Assembly: GCA_019456405.1 (NCBI GenBank)
Contig: WJXM01000021.1
Span: 124,001 to 188,000, forward strand
DNA: 64,000 nt
Reading direction: 5' to 3'
Source of the DNA: Ferrovum sp.
GTDB lineage: Bacteria > Pseudomonadota > Gammaproteobacteria > Burkholderiales > Ferrovaceae
The notes under the pieces are model-generated. The model was not told the DNA's origin. It saw only the letters and a program-made list of their open reading frames with translations, and ran no database searches. The position numbers and the translations under genes are program-made. Positions 44,593 to 55,176 of this stretch are shown here, in pieces; within the stretch, counting starts at the first letter, position 1; each line of letters opens with the position of its first letter.

Positions 44593-45432
44593 GTGGCAGT
44601 AAGCGGTATTTCCTGGGACAAGAACTCGGGGACAAAAAGCGAGTTGAGACATTCTGGTCGGCAAGGTTTGTCCCGACGGCATCCCACACCGGAAACACCG
44701 GGTTTTCTGGAGCGGTGCGGGGGCTGGTTGGGTGCGCATCGACGTGGATTGGTGGTCCTGTGTCTTCTGCTGCTTTTTATCGTGGGGATGAAACTGAGTC
44801 TGCACTGGGTGATTCATCGTTCCTTTTTTCAGATTCAGCACACGGTGATTCGTGGAAACTTGCATCAAGTCGACCGGGCATTGGTCGCCAAGGCGGCTCA
44901 ACGGGTTCGGGGGGATTTCTTTACGGTGGATCTGGGTGCGGCGGCAGCGGAATTGAAAACCATCCCCTGGGTGCGGGCGGTTCATTTGCACAGGATCTGG
45001 CCCAACGCTCTGGAAGTCCAGGTGGAGGAGCAAATCCCCGCCGCTTATTGGGGGGATGAGGGGCTGCTCAATATTTTTGGCGAGCCTTTTGTGGCGGACT
45101 ATCTGGGGGAGTTACCGCATTTTGTCGGACCGAGTGAGGCGGGCCCGGAAATGCTCCAGGCCTGGAATAAGTTCAATCATGACCTCGAGCCGTTGGGACG
45201 GCATGTGGAAGGCATGGTGCTGAGCGAGCGGGGCGCCTGGACATTGACCCTGGATGATGGTTCGCATTGGTTATTGGGGCGTGATCCCAATGCAACACGC
45301 TGGCAACGCTTTTTGAAGGTTTGGCCCGAATTGCATCAAAATGGCGTGATCCCCGCAGGAGGCACTGTGGATTTGCGTTATGCCAATGGATTTACGGTGC
45401 GTGGTCCAAGACCCGTGTCAAAAGAGGACTGA
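44593..45432 (+). CDS. ftsQ: Cell division protein FtsQ
   Basis: FtsQ is a bitopic divisome protein with a POTRA domain that holds FtsL and FtsB. The 279-residue product has a basic cytoplasmic region, one transmembrane helix (about residues 50-72: GLVVLCLLLLFIVGMKLSLHW), and a POTRA domain starting FFQIQHTVIRGNLHQVDRALV with the FtsQ-type IPWVRAVHLHRIWPNALEVQVEEQIPAAYW split across it. The start is GTG 44593, with AGGAG 6 nt upstream; an earlier in-frame ATG lies inside murB. Only 22 bp separate it from murB, with no ddl gene between. Confidence 0.93.
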   Translation: MAVSGISWDKNSGTKSELRHSGRQGLSRRHPTPETPGFLERCGGWLGAHRRGLVVLCLLLLFIVGMKLSLHWVIHRSFFQIQHTVIRGNLHQVDRALVAKAAQRVRGDFFTVDLGAAAAELKTIPWVRAVHLHRIWPNALEVQVEEQIPAAYWGDEGLLNIFGEPFVADYLGELPHFVGPSEAGPEMLQAWNKFNHDLEPLGRHVEGMVLSERGAWTLTLDDGSHWLLGRDPNATRWQRFLKVWPELHQNGVIPAGGTVDLRYANGFTVRGPRPVSKED

Positions 45433-45435
45433 GAA

Positions 45436-46680
45436 ATGTTGACGACACATCGCGAAAACCGTTCTCTGATTGTAGCTCTGGACGTGGGTACCTCCAAAAT
45501 CGTTGCGGTGGTGGCTGAAATCAATCCGGAGGGAACGGCTTACGAAATCATTGGATTCGGACAGGTGCCTTCCAAGGGTTTGCGTCGTGGCGTAGTCGTG
45601 GATATCGAGTTGGCTGTCCAATCCATTCAGCGCGTGCTTGAAGAAGCCGAGTTGATGGCCAATGTCAAAATTCGGGAAGTCATCACCGGAATTGCGGGAA
45701 GTCATGTCAGAAGCAAGAACAGCCACGGGATGGTGGCGATCCAGAACAAGGAAGTGACGCAGGGAGATGTGGAGCGGGTGTTGGAAACTGCGCGTGCGGT
45801 CAATATTCCTAATGATGAACAAGTGTTGCATGTGCTGACTCAGGAATACATCATCGATGGTCAGGAAGATGTGCGCGAACCGGTGGGAATGAGCGGATTG
45901 CGTATGGAAGTGCGCGTGCACATCATCACGGGATCGGTCTCTGCGACTCAGAACATCATGCGGTGTATCCGGCGCTGTGGGCTGGAAGTGAGTGATTTGA
46001 TCCTGCAACCTCTGGCTTCTGCCCGGTCTGTGGTAACGCAGGATGAAAAGGATCTGGGTGTCTGTCTGGTGGACATCGGAGGTGGGACCACGGATATCGC
46101 GGTATTCGTCAAAGGCGCTATTCGTCACACCGCCGTGATTCCCTTGGGAGGGGATCAGATCACCGGCGATATTGCCATGGCTCTGCGTACTCCTCTGGCA
46201 GCAGCAGAGGAGATCAAAATTCAGCAGGGGTGTGCGTTGCGCCAACTGGTGGAAGGCGATCAGAAGGTGGCCGTTCCTGGGGTGGGAGAACGGGGAATGC
46301 GTCAGATGGCACGTCAGACTTTGGTGGAGGTGATCGAACCACGGGTGGAAGAAATGTTTTCTCTGGTACTGACCGAGCTGCGCACCAGTCGGCAGTTGGA
46401 TCTGATTCCCTCTGGAGTGGTTCTGACGGGGGGGAGTAGTGCATTGGAAGGAATGCTGGAACTGGGGGAGGAGATTTTTCATGTCCCCGTGCGGTTGGGG
46501 GTGCCTTTTTACCGCGGACCGTTGGCGGATGTGGTGCGTAAACCACAGTTTGCTACGGTCATGGGATTATTGGCTTTTGGCTTTGAGGAACATCAGAAAG
46601 CGCAGGGGGGGCGATCCAGCCTCCTGACGCTGGGGTATTCCTGGGAACGAATCAAGCACTGGTTCAAAAGTTCATTTTAA
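45436..46680 (+). CDS. ftsA: Cell division protein FtsA
   Basis: FtsA is the actin-like membrane anchor of the Z ring. The 414-residue product begins with LIVALDVGTSKIVAVVAEI, has ITGIAGSHVRSKNSHGMV, and the ATP motifs LVDIGGGTTDIAVF and VVLTGGSSALEGM. It ends in the amphipathic helix WERIKHWFKSSF that binds the membrane. It begins 3 bp after ftsQ. Confidence 0.98.
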   Translation: MLTTHRENRSLIVALDVGTSKIVAVVAEINPEGTAYEIIGFGQVPSKGLRRGVVVDIELAVQSIQRVLEEAELMANVKIREVITGIAGSHVRSKNSHGMVAIQNKEVTQGDVERVLETARAVNIPNDEQVLHVLTQEYIIDGQEDVREPVGMSGLRMEVRVHIITGSVSATQNIMRCIRRCGLEVSDLILQPLASARSVVTQDEKDLGVCLVDIGGGTTDIAVFVKGAIRHTAVIPLGGDQITGDIAMALRTPLAAAEEIKIQQGCALRQLVEGDQKVAVPGVGERGMRQMARQTLVEVIEPRVEEMFSLVLTELRTSRQLDLIPSGVVLTGGSSALEGMLELGEEIFHVPVRLGVPFYRGPLADVVRKPQFATVMGLLAFGFEEHQKAQGGRSSLLTLGYSWERIKHWFKSSF

Positions 46681-46694
46681 GTGATCAAGTTGGG

Positions 46695-46700
46695 TACAAT
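46695..46700 (+). promoter_or_regulatory. Possible -10 element of an ftsZ promoter
   Basis: TACAAT lies in the 41-bp gap before ftsZ, with only a weak TTCATT 18 bp upstream. Extra promoters close to ftsZ are common in other bacteria, but the sequence support here is modest. Confidence 0.3.
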
Positions 46701-46721
46701 ATCTGCGGAGAGAGGTGAATC

Positions 46722-47876
46722 ATGGCAAACTTTGAAATTCAGGAATGTCCAATGTCGGATGCAGTGATCAAGGTCATTGGCGTAGGGGGGTGCGGAGGAA
46801 ATGCCGTGGCCCATATGGTGGAACAGGGGGTATCCGGGGTCGAATTCATTGCCATGAATACCGACAGTCAGGCGCTGCGACGCAGTCGTGCGACCCATCA
46901 GGTGCAGTTGGGTGAAATCCTTACCAAGGGATTGGGTGCCGGAGCGAATCCTGAAGTGGGACGGCAAGCGGCCTTGGCGGATCGTGAACGGATCGCGGAA
47001 ATGGTGTCCGGTGCAGATATGCTTTTCATCACTGCGGGGATGGGAGGAGGAACCGGGACCGGGGCTGCGCCCATCGTGGCTGAAATTGCCCGTGAAATGG
47101 GGATACTGACCGTCGCTGTGGTGACCAAACCTTTCGAGTTCGAAGGGCGACGGATGAAGTCGGCGCTCGAAGGAATCGAGCAATTGTCCCAGTATGTCGA
47201 TTCGTTGATCATTATTCCCAATGAAAAATTGTTGCAGGTTCTGGGCAATGAAGTGAGCATGCTGGAAGCCTATCACGCTGCCAACGATGTTCTTCAGGGA
47301 GCCGTGGCCGGGATTGCGGAAGTGATCAACTGTCCGGGTATGGTTAACGTGGACTTTGCCGATGTGCGTACGGTCATGTCGGAAATGGGCGTGGCCATGA
47401 TGGGTTCTGCCAAGGTCGGCGGCATCGATCGGGCAAATATGGCCGCTCAACAGGCTATTGCCAGCCCCTTGCTGGAAGATGTGAACCTGACTGGGGCGCG
47501 CGGTGTGCTGGTGAATATCACGGCCAGTGCTGGCATGAAACTGAAGGAAGTCCACGATGTCATGAACACGATCCGTTCCTTTACGGCGGAGGATGCAACG
47601 GTGATCTTTGGCAGCGTGGTCGATGAAACGATGGGTGATGAATTGCGAGTCACCATCGTGGCGACGGGCTTGGGGGGGAGTGCGCGGCGAGCACAGAAGC
47701 CATTGACCGTGGTCAGGACAGGGACGGATAATGCGCCGCTGATTCTGGGGCAGGAAGGAACCCACACCTCAGTGATTCGCACGGCCCGCAACAGCCATAA
47801 TGTGGTGGAAGCCATGCGCGAAAATGGCGTGGATCTCTACGATATCCCTGCTTTCCTCCGGAAGCAGGCAGATTAG
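46722..47876 (+). CDS. ftsZ: Cell division GTPase FtsZ
   Basis: FtsZ polymerises into the division ring. The 384-residue product has [17 protein letters not shown], the tubulin signature [12 protein letters not shown], and NFADVR-type segments ([12 protein letters not shown]). It ends with the conserved binding peptide [13 protein letters not shown] for FtsA and ZipA. It lies 41 bp after ftsA, the largest gap in the cluster. Confidence 0.99.
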   Translation: MANFEIQECPMSDAVIKVIGVGGCGGNAVAHMVEQGVSGVEFIAMNTDSQALRRSRATHQVQLGEILTKGLGAGANPEVGRQAALADRERIAEMVSGADMLFITAGMGGGTGTGAAPIVAEIAREMGILTVAVVTKPFEFEGRRMKSALEGIEQLSQYVDSLIIIPNEKLLQVLGNEVSMLEAYHAANDVLQGAVAGIAEVINCPGMVNVDFADVRTVMSEMGVAMMGSAKVGGIDRANMAAQQAIASPLLEDVNLTGARGVLVNITASAGMKLKEVHDVMNTIRSFTAEDATVIFGSVVDETMGDELRVTIVATGLGGSARRAQKPLTVVRTGTDNAPLILGQEGTHTSVIRTARNSHNVVEAMRENGVDLYDIPAFLRKQAD

Positions 47877-47904
47877 TTGGAATAGAACCGTTTATACTGG
47901 GAGC

Positions 47905-48828
47905 ATGGGACAACAGCGCACACTCAGATCTTCCGTCCGAACCAGCGGCGTAGGACTCCATACAGGAGTCAAGGTGGAAATCAACCTCTGTCCGGCGGGG
48001 GTGGATCAGGGGATTCGTTTCATTCGAACCGATTTGCCTGGACGCCCCGAGGTTCCTGCCTTGGCAGATTTTGTCACGGATACCCGCCTTTCCACCCTGA
48101 TCGAGCAGGGCGAGGCCAGGGTTAGTACGGTGGAACATTTGATGTCCGCGTTGGCTGGTTTGGGTGTGGACAATGCACGGATAGAAATTTCAGGACCGGA
48201 GGTGCCCATTCTGGATGGGAGTTCGGCTCCTTTTGTTTTTTTGCTACAGTCCACCGGGTTGATGGAACAGTCTGCGCCGCGCCGTTATATCCGGATTCTC
48301 GAACCGTTGGAAGTGGCGCAGGGCGACAAGGTGGCACGTTTTGAACCCTATGATGGGTTTCGCGTCACCTATGAGGGACATTTCGATCATCCTGCCATTA
48401 CTGCGACGGGGTCCTCCGTCACCGTGGACTTTACGAACACCTCTTACGTCCGCGAGGTGGCGCGGGCACGAACATTCGGGTTTACGCGCGAAGTGGAGTA
48501 TCTGCGCCACCAGGGGTTGGCGCTGGGAGGGAGCATGGACAATGCGATCGTGATGGACGAATTCCGGGTGCTCAACGCGGATGGCCTGCGTTATGCCGAC
48601 GAGTTTTTGAGGCATAAGATACTGGATGCGGTAGGCGATCTTTATCTGCTGGGACACCCGCTGATCGGTTCGTTTACCGGTTTCAAATCGGGTCATGCGT
48701 TGAATAATCTTGCGGCACGTGCCTTGTGGTCACGACGTCCGGCCTGGACCTGGGTGACTTTAGCCCCGGGACAACCGGCGCCTTCTTCCTTCATAGAACC
48801 TCTGCCACAGATTCAGCCGTCTTTTTGA
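47905..48828 (+). CDS. lpxC: UDP-3-O-acyl-GlcNAc deacetylase LpxC
   Basis: LpxC makes the committed step of lipid A synthesis. The 307-residue product has [12 protein letters not shown] near the N-terminus, the zinc His in [27 protein letters not shown] (zinc His and Asp), and the catalytic His in [11 protein letters not shown] 47905 is preceded by GGGAG at very short distance; in-frame Met codons upstream lie in ftsZ. The 3' end overlaps the convergent dciA gene by 16 bp. Confidence 0.97.
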   Translation: MGQQRTLRSSVRTSGVGLHTGVKVEINLCPAGVDQGIRFIRTDLPGRPEVPALADFVTDTRLSTLIEQGEARVSTVEHLMSALAGLGVDNARIEISGPEVPILDGSSAPFVFLLQSTGLMEQSAPRRYIRILEPLEVAQGDKVARFEPYDGFRVTYEGHFDHPAITATGSSVTVDFTNTSYVREVARARTFGFTREVEYLRHQGLALGGSMDNAIVMDEFRVLNADGLRYADEFLRHKILDAVGDLYLLGHPLIGSFTGFKSGHALNNLAARALWSRRPAWTWVTLAPGQPAPSSFIEPLPQIQPSF

Positions 48829-49253
48829 AGGAGACCGCGCTGGCGGAGCAGGGAATGAATGGCGTTCTGCAAGGGGGAGGGGGTCAATGTTTCAGCCAGA
48901 TCTGCAAATTCCCGCAAGGTACGGACCGTGAGATCCTGTGTGCAGGATAGGGGAGGGCGGGTGACGGCAGGGCGCATGGCGACTTTCAGAGCAGGGGAGG
49001 ACGCAAGGCCCAGTCGGGTCCCCAGTGAAGGGCCGAGTTGTCGTAAGCGTGCGGCTACCGCGTTGAGAGAGGTTTCAACGCGGAGTACGGTCCCGTTTTC
49101 TTCCAGGCGGGTGATGTGGGCCAACCCCCTCAATTCATGGGGAAGGCATTGTTGAAAACGGTTGTTCAACTCCCGGACCTGCTCGATCCTTGGTAGATGA
49201 ACAGCCAAACTTTCTTGTTGGTTCAAAAGATGTGACAAGGATAAAAATGGCAT
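48813..49253 (-). CDS. dciA: DciA-like protein (DUF721), DnaB helicase loader family
   Basis: DciA is the ancestral loader or assistant of the replicative helicase in bacteria that lack DnaC. The 146-residue product shows the DUF721 pattern: N-terminal basic helix with [23 protein letters not shown], a strand region [20 protein letters not shown], and a disordered C-terminus. ATG 49253 has no clear Shine-Dalgarno; an in-frame GTG at 49271 would add six residues. The gene converges on lpxC with a 16-bp overlap and is divergent from secA. Confidence 0.75.
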   Translation of the reverse strand: MPFLSLSHLLNQQESLAVHLPRIEQVRELNNRFQQCLPHELRGLAHITRLEENGTVLRVETSLNAVAARLRQLGPSLGTRLGLASSPALKVAMRPAVTRPPLSCTQDLTVRTLREFADLAETLTPSPLQNAIHSLLRQRGLLQKDG

Positions 49254-49322
49254 GGCAAGGTATGTGCTCACATTTAAAGAGTCTCAAGCCCCGTCAGTTT
49301 ACCCTGGTTTGTCCTCGCTCTC

Positions 49323-49331
49323 TGGTAGAAT
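49323..49331 (+). promoter_or_regulatory. Extended -10 promoter of secA
   Basis: TGGTAGAAT sits 27 bp before the secA ATG. The surrounding CTCTGGTAGAAT is identical to the rnpB promoter 12-mer. No convincing -35 or SecM-like leader is visible. Confidence 0.5.
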
Positions 49332-49358
49332 CATGGTTTTACCGTCTGCCCATGCGCC

Positions 49359-52082
49359 ATGTTGACCTCCGTCCTCAAGAAGATTTTTGGCAGCCGTAAT
49401 GAACGTCTGCTTAAACAATACCGAAAGATTGTGGCGCGCATCAATGCGCTGGAAAGCGATGCACAGGGGTGGGATGATGCAACCCTGCAGGGCGCAACCG
49501 AACGTTTTCGTCAGCGTCTGAAAGCGGGAGAAACCCTCGATGCGCTGTTGCCCGAGGCTTTTGCGGTGGTGCGAGAGGCGGCACACCGTGTCCTGGGGAT
49601 GCGTCACTTTGACGTACAACTTCTGGGGGGATTGGCGCTGCATGATGGAAAGATTGCGGAAATGCGGACCGGAGAAGGAAAAACCCTGGTGTCCACCTTG
49701 CCTGCCTACCTCAATGCGTTGACGGGGAAGGGTGTCCATGTGGTCACCGTGAATGATTATCTGGCACGTCGCGATGCGGAATGGATGGGGCGCATTCACC
49801 GCTTTCTGGGATTGTCCGTCGGAGTCAATCTGTCCCAGATGAGTCACGAAGACAAGGTGACCGCCTATGCCGCCGACATCACCTATGGGACCAACAATGA
49901 ATTTGGTTTCGACTATTTGCGCGACAACATGGTGTCCCAGGTGGGGGAGCGGGTACAGCGTTCACTGCATTTTGCCATTGTGGACGAGGTGGATTCGATC
50001 CTGATCGATGAGGCCCGTACGCCCTTGATCATCTCTGGGCAGTCCGAAGACAATACCACGCTGTATCTGCGGATCAACCAGTTGATTCCGGCATTGCAAC
50101 CGCAGGCCATGGAAGAGGGGGAAGGGGATTATTGGGTCGATCTCAAGGCGCACTCGGTCACTCTTTCGGAGCAGGGCCACGAGCGAGCAGAAAATCTCCT
50201 GAGCGAGGCCGGACTGTTGCCGGATGGCGCCAGTTTATACGATCCTGCCCATATTTTGCTCATGCATCATGTGTACGCAGGATTGCGTGCGCATGCACTG
50301 TACCATCGCGACCAGCACTACGTGGTCCAGAATGGAGAAGTCGTGATCGTGGATGAATTCACGGGGCGTATGATGCCGGGGCGCCGTTGGTCCGAAGGGA
50401 TCCATCAGGCCATTGAAGCCAAGGAACAGGTGGATATTCAAAATGAATCTCAAACCCTGGCCTCCATCACCTTCCAGAATTATTTCCGACTCTATGACAA
50501 ATTGGCGGGAATGACGGGGACTGCCGATACCGAGGCATTCGAATTCCAGCATATCTATGGCCTGGAAACCGTTTTGATTCCTCCGCATCGCGTGCTCAAA
50601 CGGCAGGATCGGATGGATCAGGTGTTTCGCAGCGTGCGCGAAAAGTTTCAGGCTATCGTAGCGGATGTGCGGGACTGTCATCAACGTGGTCAGCCGGTTT
50701 TGGTGGGAACGACGTCCATCGAGGCTTCCGAACTGGTTTCGCGCCTGTTGCAACAGGAAAAATTGCCCCATCAGGTGCTGAATGCCAAGCATCATGCACG
50801 GGAGGCTGAAATCGTGGCGCAAGCCGGGCAGCCGGGCATGATCACCATTGCGACCAATATGGCAGGGCGAGGAACGGATATCGTGTTGGGGGGGAATCCT
50901 GAAGAGGCCCAACGAAGCATCGAGCAGGATCCTGATCTGACGCCGGAACAACGCCAGGAAAAACAGGTTATGCTCGAGGCTGAATGGAAAGTGCGGCATG
51001 AGCAGGTGGTGAGTTTGGGGGGATTGCACATCATTGGAACAGAACGGCATGAATCCCGGCGTATCGATAACCAGTTGCGAGGGCGTTCGGGAAGGCAGGG
51101 GGACCCTGGATCCAGTCGTTTCTATCTGTCCCTGGAAGATCCGCTTTTGAAGATTTTTGCTTCCGATCGAGTGGCTGCCATCATGGATCGGTTGAAAATG
51201 CCCGAGGGAGAAGCCATTGAACATCCATGGGTGACCCGTGCCATCGAAAATGCACAACGCAAGGTGGAAGCCCGCAATTTTGATGTGCGCAAACAGTTAC
51301 TCGAGTACGATGATGTGGCCAATGACCAGCGCAAGGTCATCTATGGTCAGCGCAAGGAACTACTGGAAGCCCCGGACATCGCCTCGACTATCCAGGCCAT
51401 GCGGCAGGATGTACTGACCATCGAGGTGACTCGTGCCCTGCCACCCGATACGCCGGAAGAAGTCTGGGATATGGAGGGGTTACAACAGGCGTTACGCGAA
51501 TTTTCCCTGGATTGTCCAATCCGGGATTGGTTGAGCGCAGAGCCTACCCTCAATGATGAGCAAGTGCTGGCCAGAGTTCTGAGCATGGCAGAAACGGCCT
51601 ATCAAAACAAGATTGCACCCATCGAAACCGCGCTTTGGTACGGTTATGAGCGGGCTGTCATGCTGCAGGTCCTCGATTCCCATTGGCGTGAACATCTGTC
51701 CGCCCTCGATCACTTGCGTCAGGGGATACACTTGCGCGGCTACGCCCAGAAGAATCCCAAGCAGGAGTACAAGCGGGAAGCTTTTGAACTGTTCGGTCTG
51801 ATGCTCGATGCCATTAAGCGCGAAGTAACCCGGGCACTCTGTCGTGTGGAAATCACGACTTCGGAAGCCGTGGCAGAAGCCACCGAGCGGGTGGTGGAAG
51901 AGGACGAACCGGGGCAGGTCAGTTATCAACATGGCGCACTGGCGGCGGGCGATTCCGAAGAGATGACGGAACAACCTGAAATGCGTGCGCTCTCCGCAGA
52001 AGCAAGAATGCGTGTAGGACGCAATGATCCTTGCCCCTGTGGGTCTGGCAAAAAATACAAGCACTGTCACGGTAAATTGTGA
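49359..52082 (+). CDS. secA: Preprotein translocase ATPase SecA
   Basis: SecA drives protein export through SecYEG. The 907-residue product has the Walker [18 protein letters not shown], the DEAD-type [34 protein letters not shown], and the C-terminal zinc motif in [18 protein letters not shown] (SEC-C) that binds SecB. The N-terminus ([16 protein letters not shown]) matches family. No Shine-Dalgarno is evident before ATG 49359. Confidence 0.99.
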   Translation: MLTSVLKKIFGSRNERLLKQYRKIVARINALESDAQGWDDATLQGATERFRQRLKAGETLDALLPEAFAVVREAAHRVLGMRHFDVQLLGGLALHDGKIAEMRTGEGKTLVSTLPAYLNALTGKGVHVVTVNDYLARRDAEWMGRIHRFLGLSVGVNLSQMSHEDKVTAYAADITYGTNNEFGFDYLRDNMVSQVGERVQRSLHFAIVDEVDSILIDEARTPLIISGQSEDNTTLYLRINQLIPALQPQAMEEGEGDYWVDLKAHSVTLSEQGHERAENLLSEAGLLPDGASLYDPAHILLMHHVYAGLRAHALYHRDQHYVVQNGEVVIVDEFTGRMMPGRRWSEGIHQAIEAKEQVDIQNESQTLASITFQNYFRLYDKLAGMTGTADTEAFEFQHIYGLETVLIPPHRVLKRQDRMDQVFRSVREKFQAIVADVRDCHQRGQPVLVGTTSIEASELVSRLLQQEKLPHQVLNAKHHAREAEIVAQAGQPGMITIATNMAGRGTDIVLGGNPEEAQRSIEQDPDLTPEQRQEKQVMLEAEWKVRHEQVVSLGGLHIIGTERHESRRIDNQLRGRSGRQGDPGSSRFYLSLEDPLLKIFASDRVAAIMDRLKMPEGEAIEHPWVTRAIENAQRKVEARNFDVRKQLLEYDDVANDQRKVIYGQRKELLEAPDIASTIQAMRQDVLTIEVTRALPPDTPEEVWDMEGLQQALREFSLDCPIRDWLSAEPTLNDEQVLARVLSMAETAYQNKIAPIETALWYGYERAVMLQVLDSHWREHLSALDHLRQGIHLRGYAQKNPKQEYKREAFELFGLMLDAIKREVTRALCRVEITTSEAVAEATERVVEEDEPGQVSYQHGALAAGDSEEMTEQPEMRALSAEARMRVGRNDPCPCGSGKKYKHCHGKL

Positions 52083-52093
52083 GGAGAATGCGT

Positions 52094-53305
52094 GTGGATG
52101 TTGATGGAAACAAGGTGCTCCACCCAGTGCCGGGTGTGTGTTTGGGAGCCGTGGCAGCGGGCATTCGAAAGATGGGCCGGCTCGATTTGCTGTTGGTGAC
52201 TTTGAGCGAAGGAACCCGGGTGGGTGCGGTATTTACCCGCAACCGTTTTTGTGCGGCACCCGTTCAACTGTGTCGTGAACACCTGAACCAGAATACTCCC
52301 CGTGCTTTGATCATCAATACGGGATGTGCCAATGCCGGGACGGGTCAGGCCGGACGCGAAGATGCGGCTCAAACCTGTGCGGAAGTGGCTGTCCGACTGG
52401 GACTGAGTGCCCAGGCCGTCCTGCCCTTCTCAACGGGAGTCATTCTCGAACGTTTGCCTATGAGTCCCCTCCTGGCAGGGATTCCTCTTGCCGTTGAGCA
52501 GTTGAAGGCAGATGCCTGGGAGGAGGCTGCGCGTGCGATCATGACCACGGATACCTTCCCCAAGTTGGCTTCCCGTCAAATGACGTTACAAGGACGAACG
52601 GTGACTCTGACCGGTATTTCCAAAGGGGCCGGGATGATTCGCCCCAACATGGCCACCCTGCTGAGTTTCATTGCTACCGATGCCTGTATCTCTGCTCCAT
52701 TGTTACAGCAACTGACGCGGGATGTGGCCGACCTGACTTTCAATCGCATCACGGTGGATGGAGATACATCGACCAATGATTCCTTCCTTGTCATGGCCAC
52801 AGGACAGGCGGGAAATGAGGAAATCAACCGGGTGGGTACGGCGTACGAACAACTGTTCGAGGCTGTGAGTGACCTGGCGCTGGAACTCGCTCATGCAATC
52901 ATTCGAGATGGAGAAGGCGCCACCAAGTTCATCACGGTGCAGGTGGAAGAAGGACGGGACGAGGCGGAGTGCCTGCAGGTGGCCTATGCCATCAGTCATT
53001 CTCCTCTGGTCAAGACGGCTTTCTTTGCCAGCGATCCCAATCTCGGGCGAATTCTGGCCGCCATCGGGTATGCCGGGATCACAGATCTGAACGTGGAGGG
53101 GATCCGTCTGTACCTGGATGAGGTTCTGGTATCCGAAAATGGTGGACGGGCCTCCAGTTACTGTGAAGAAGAAGGGCAGCGTGTCATGGCCCGTCCCGAG
53201 ATCACCGTTCGGGTGGCATTGGGACGGGGTACGGCTGCAGCACGGGTCTGGACTTGTGACCTGTCCCATGAATATGTCAGTATCAACGCCGACTATCGGA
53301 GTTGA
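52094..53305 (+). CDS. argJ: Glutamate N-acetyltransferase / N-acetylglutamate synthase ArgJ
   Basis: ArgJ transfers the acetyl group from N-acetylornithine to glutamate in the cyclic arginine route. The 403-residue product has [25 protein letters not shown], and the self-cleavage site [16 protein letters not shown], where the Thr becomes the nucleophile of the beta chain. It ends [10 protein letters not shown] as usual. The start is unclear: GTG 52094 has GAGGAG at 7 nt, while ATG 52088 is one base from it and GTG 52079 lacks one. I use 52094. It follows secA directly. Confidence 0.95.
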   Translation: MDVDGNKVLHPVPGVCLGAVAAGIRKMGRLDLLLVTLSEGTRVGAVFTRNRFCAAPVQLCREHLNQNTPRALIINTGCANAGTGQAGREDAAQTCAEVAVRLGLSAQAVLPFSTGVILERLPMSPLLAGIPLAVEQLKADAWEEAARAIMTTDTFPKLASRQMTLQGRTVTLTGISKGAGMIRPNMATLLSFIATDACISAPLLQQLTRDVADLTFNRITVDGDTSTNDSFLVMATGQAGNEEINRVGTAYEQLFEAVSDLALELAHAIIRDGEGATKFITVQVEEGRDEAECLQVAYAISHSPLVKTAFFASDPNLGRILAAIGYAGITDLNVEGIRLYLDEVLVSENGGRASSYCEEEGQRVMARPEITVRVALGRGTAAARVWTCDLSHEYVSINADYRS

Positions 53306-53308
53306 CGG

Positions 53309-54289
53309 ATGATCCTTCCGGTGGTAGCCGGAATCCTGTTGAATGGGCGCGGCGGCTATCTTTTGGCGCAACGTCCACCAGGCAAGGTCATGGCCGGATT
53401 CTGGGAATTTCCGGGCGGAAAGGTGGAAGCCGGTGAAACTCTGCGCCAGGCACTGGACCGTGAACTGGGAGAAGAATTAGGCATTCGGGTAGACTGTGCC
53501 ACACCCTGGATGACACAGCAGTTCGATTATCCCCATGCCCGCGTGGCGGTGAGTTTTTTTCGCGTTCTGGCATGGTCGGGCATCCCTCGTTCTTGCGAAT
53601 CCCAAACCCTGGGATGGTTCGATTCTGCAGTTCCTCTGCCTGAAGGGTTGGCCCTTCTGCCCGCCAACTTTCCCTTGATTCATGCGTTGTCTCTGCCGCC
53701 GGTTTATGGTTTGACACGAGCCAATGAATTGGGTGAGGAACGCATGCTGACGGTGATCGATGATGCGTGCGCGCGCGGTTTGCGTCTGCTCCAGGTGCGC
53801 GAGAAATCCTGGTCGGTCGGGCAGATCACGGGCTTCGTACGGAAAATCCGGCATCGCACCCGATTCTGGCCCGTCCGAATCCTGGTCAATGGCGATTCTG
53901 AACTGGCACAGGAAGCGGGTGCCGATGGCGTTCACTTGCCCGCCCGCCTTTTGAATCTCTTGAAAGACCGTCCGGCCTTGCCGTGGGTGGGTGCTTCCTG
54001 TCATTCTCGAGCCGAACTGGAGCGAGCTCAGGAACTGGGCGTGGACTTTGCGGTGTTGGGACCGGTGTTGCCTACCCAAACCCACCCGGATGCCCATTCT
54101 TTGGGGTGGGCAGAGTTTGCAGCCCTGCGGCACGAATCTGCCTTGCCCGTCTATGCCATAGGAGGGCTCACTGGTCTTGCGTTGAATCAGGCTATACAGC
54201 AGGGAGCCCAGGGTATCGCCGTGATGCGTGGACTGGAAGATTGGGCAGAGACGATCCCCCAACATCTCTGTGGTCAGGGAACGGTTTAG
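53309..54289 (+). CDS. mutT: MutT (8-oxo-dGTP diphosphatase) fused to a ThiE-like domain
   Basis: The 326-residue product has an N-terminal Nudix domain (WEFPGGKVEAGETLRQALDRELGEELGI split about residues 32-59), which cleans 8-oxo-dGTP. The C-terminal TIM-barrel (about 130-326) resembles thiamine phosphate synthase ThiE (LLQVREKSW, ADGVHLPA, VLGPVLPTQTHP, YAIGGLT). Such fusions are known in beta- and gammaproteobacteria; whether the barrel makes thiamine phosphate is not established. It starts 4 bases after argJ's stop region and converges on lpxL, overlapping by 4 bp. Confidence 0.92.
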   Translation: MILPVVAGILLNGRGGYLLAQRPPGKVMAGFWEFPGGKVEAGETLRQALDRELGEELGIRVDCATPWMTQQFDYPHARVAVSFFRVLAWSGIPRSCESQTLGWFDSAVPLPEGLALLPANFPLIHALSLPPVYGLTRANELGEERMLTVIDDACARGLRLLQVREKSWSVGQITGFVRKIRHRTRFWPVRILVNGDSELAQEAGADGVHLPARLLNLLKDRPALPWVGASCHSRAELERAQELGVDFAVLGPVLPTQTHPDAHSLGWAEFAALRHESALPVYAIGGLTGLALNQAIQQGAQGIAVMRGLEDWAETIPQHLCGQGTV

Positions 54290-55170
54290 TCGAGCGGTTG
54301 GGGCCAGCGATAGAAGGGGGAGTCGACGGGAGAAGGGCGTGTGCGGAATCGTTTATGGCTCCAGTAGTATTCCGCAGGGTATTGACGGGCCATCGTTTCG
54401 ATGAACTGATTCATGCGTTGAAGGTCCTGCGTCAGATCTGTGCCGGGAAAATCTTCCCAAGGGGGAAAAAATTCCACTTCGTAGCCTTCATGATTGGGCA
54501 GGCGGTGGCAAGCACAGGGGATGACCCGAGCATTGCACTGGCGCGCCAGCCAAGGCAGGGTGGGCACTGTGGCTGCAGGAATGCCAAAAAACGGGATGAA
54601 GTGGGAATCCCGTTCTCCAAAATCCATATCCGGCAGGAAATAAAGCAGTCGTCCATCCCGAATGGCACGGACCAGGGGGCGCAATCCTTTTTTTCGCTCC
54701 AGCATGAGCACATCTCCCAAGCGGTCACGGGCTGCACGCAGGTGCTGATCGATGATGGGGTCCTTATGAGGGGTAAAAAATCCCACCCCACGAAAATGCA
54801 TTCCGATCAGGGCCCCCTGCATTTCAAGGCCTACCATGTGCGGGCTCAGACAGATCACCGGACGGTCGCTGTTCTGGGCATAGTGGGCATTTTTGAAGCG
54901 CACGAGGCGTTGGATGCGCGCAGGAGGAGACCACCACAGGATGCCCAGTTCCAGGACACTACGGATCAGTGCGGTGAGATGGGCGCGGGTCAGATGTTGA
55001 CGTTGGGCACGCGACATCTCGGGAAAACAGGCGTGCAGATTGATCGCGGTGGTGCGACTGGCCCGTCCGTGTGCAGCGATGAATCCGAGTGGGACGGACA
55101 GAGCCGCAATGATGCGTAGCGGGAAGCCATGGATCAACCAGAGCAGTCCCAGAAGCAGACGGGTTCCCAT
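54286..55170 (-). CDS. lpxL: Lipid A lauroyl/myristoyl acyltransferase (LpxL/HtrB family)
   Basis: LpxL-type enzymes add a secondary acyl chain to lipid A. The 294-residue product starts with a membrane-anchor helix (LLLGLLWLIHGFPLRIIAAL), has the catalytic HX4E in SPHMVGLEMQG, then LLYFLPDMDFGERDSHFIPFFG and the C-terminal PAEYYWSHKRFRTRP. All match the family. It lies 6 bp after ygfZ on the minus strand and overlaps the MutT-ThiE gene convergently by 4 bp. Whether it acts as LpxL or LpxM is unresolved. Confidence 0.93.
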   Translation of the reverse strand: MGTRLLLGLLWLIHGFPLRIIAALSVPLGFIAAHGRASRTTAINLHACFPEMSRAQRQHLTRAHLTALIRSVLELGILWWSPPARIQRLVRFKNAHYAQNSDRPVICLSPHMVGLEMQGALIGMHFRGVGFFTPHKDPIIDQHLRAARDRLGDVLMLERKKGLRPLVRAIRDGRLLYFLPDMDFGERDSHFIPFFGIPAATVPTLPWLARQCNARVIPCACHRLPNHEGYEVEFFPPWEDFPGTDLTQDLQRMNQFIETMARQYPAEYYWSHKRFRTRPSPVDSPFYRWPQPLD

Positions 55171-55176
55171 GTTCCG

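Noticed and set aside
53983..55119. A 378-codon plus-strand frame across lpxL
   Set aside because: It runs antisense to lpxL, whose catalytic and C-terminal motifs are clear.
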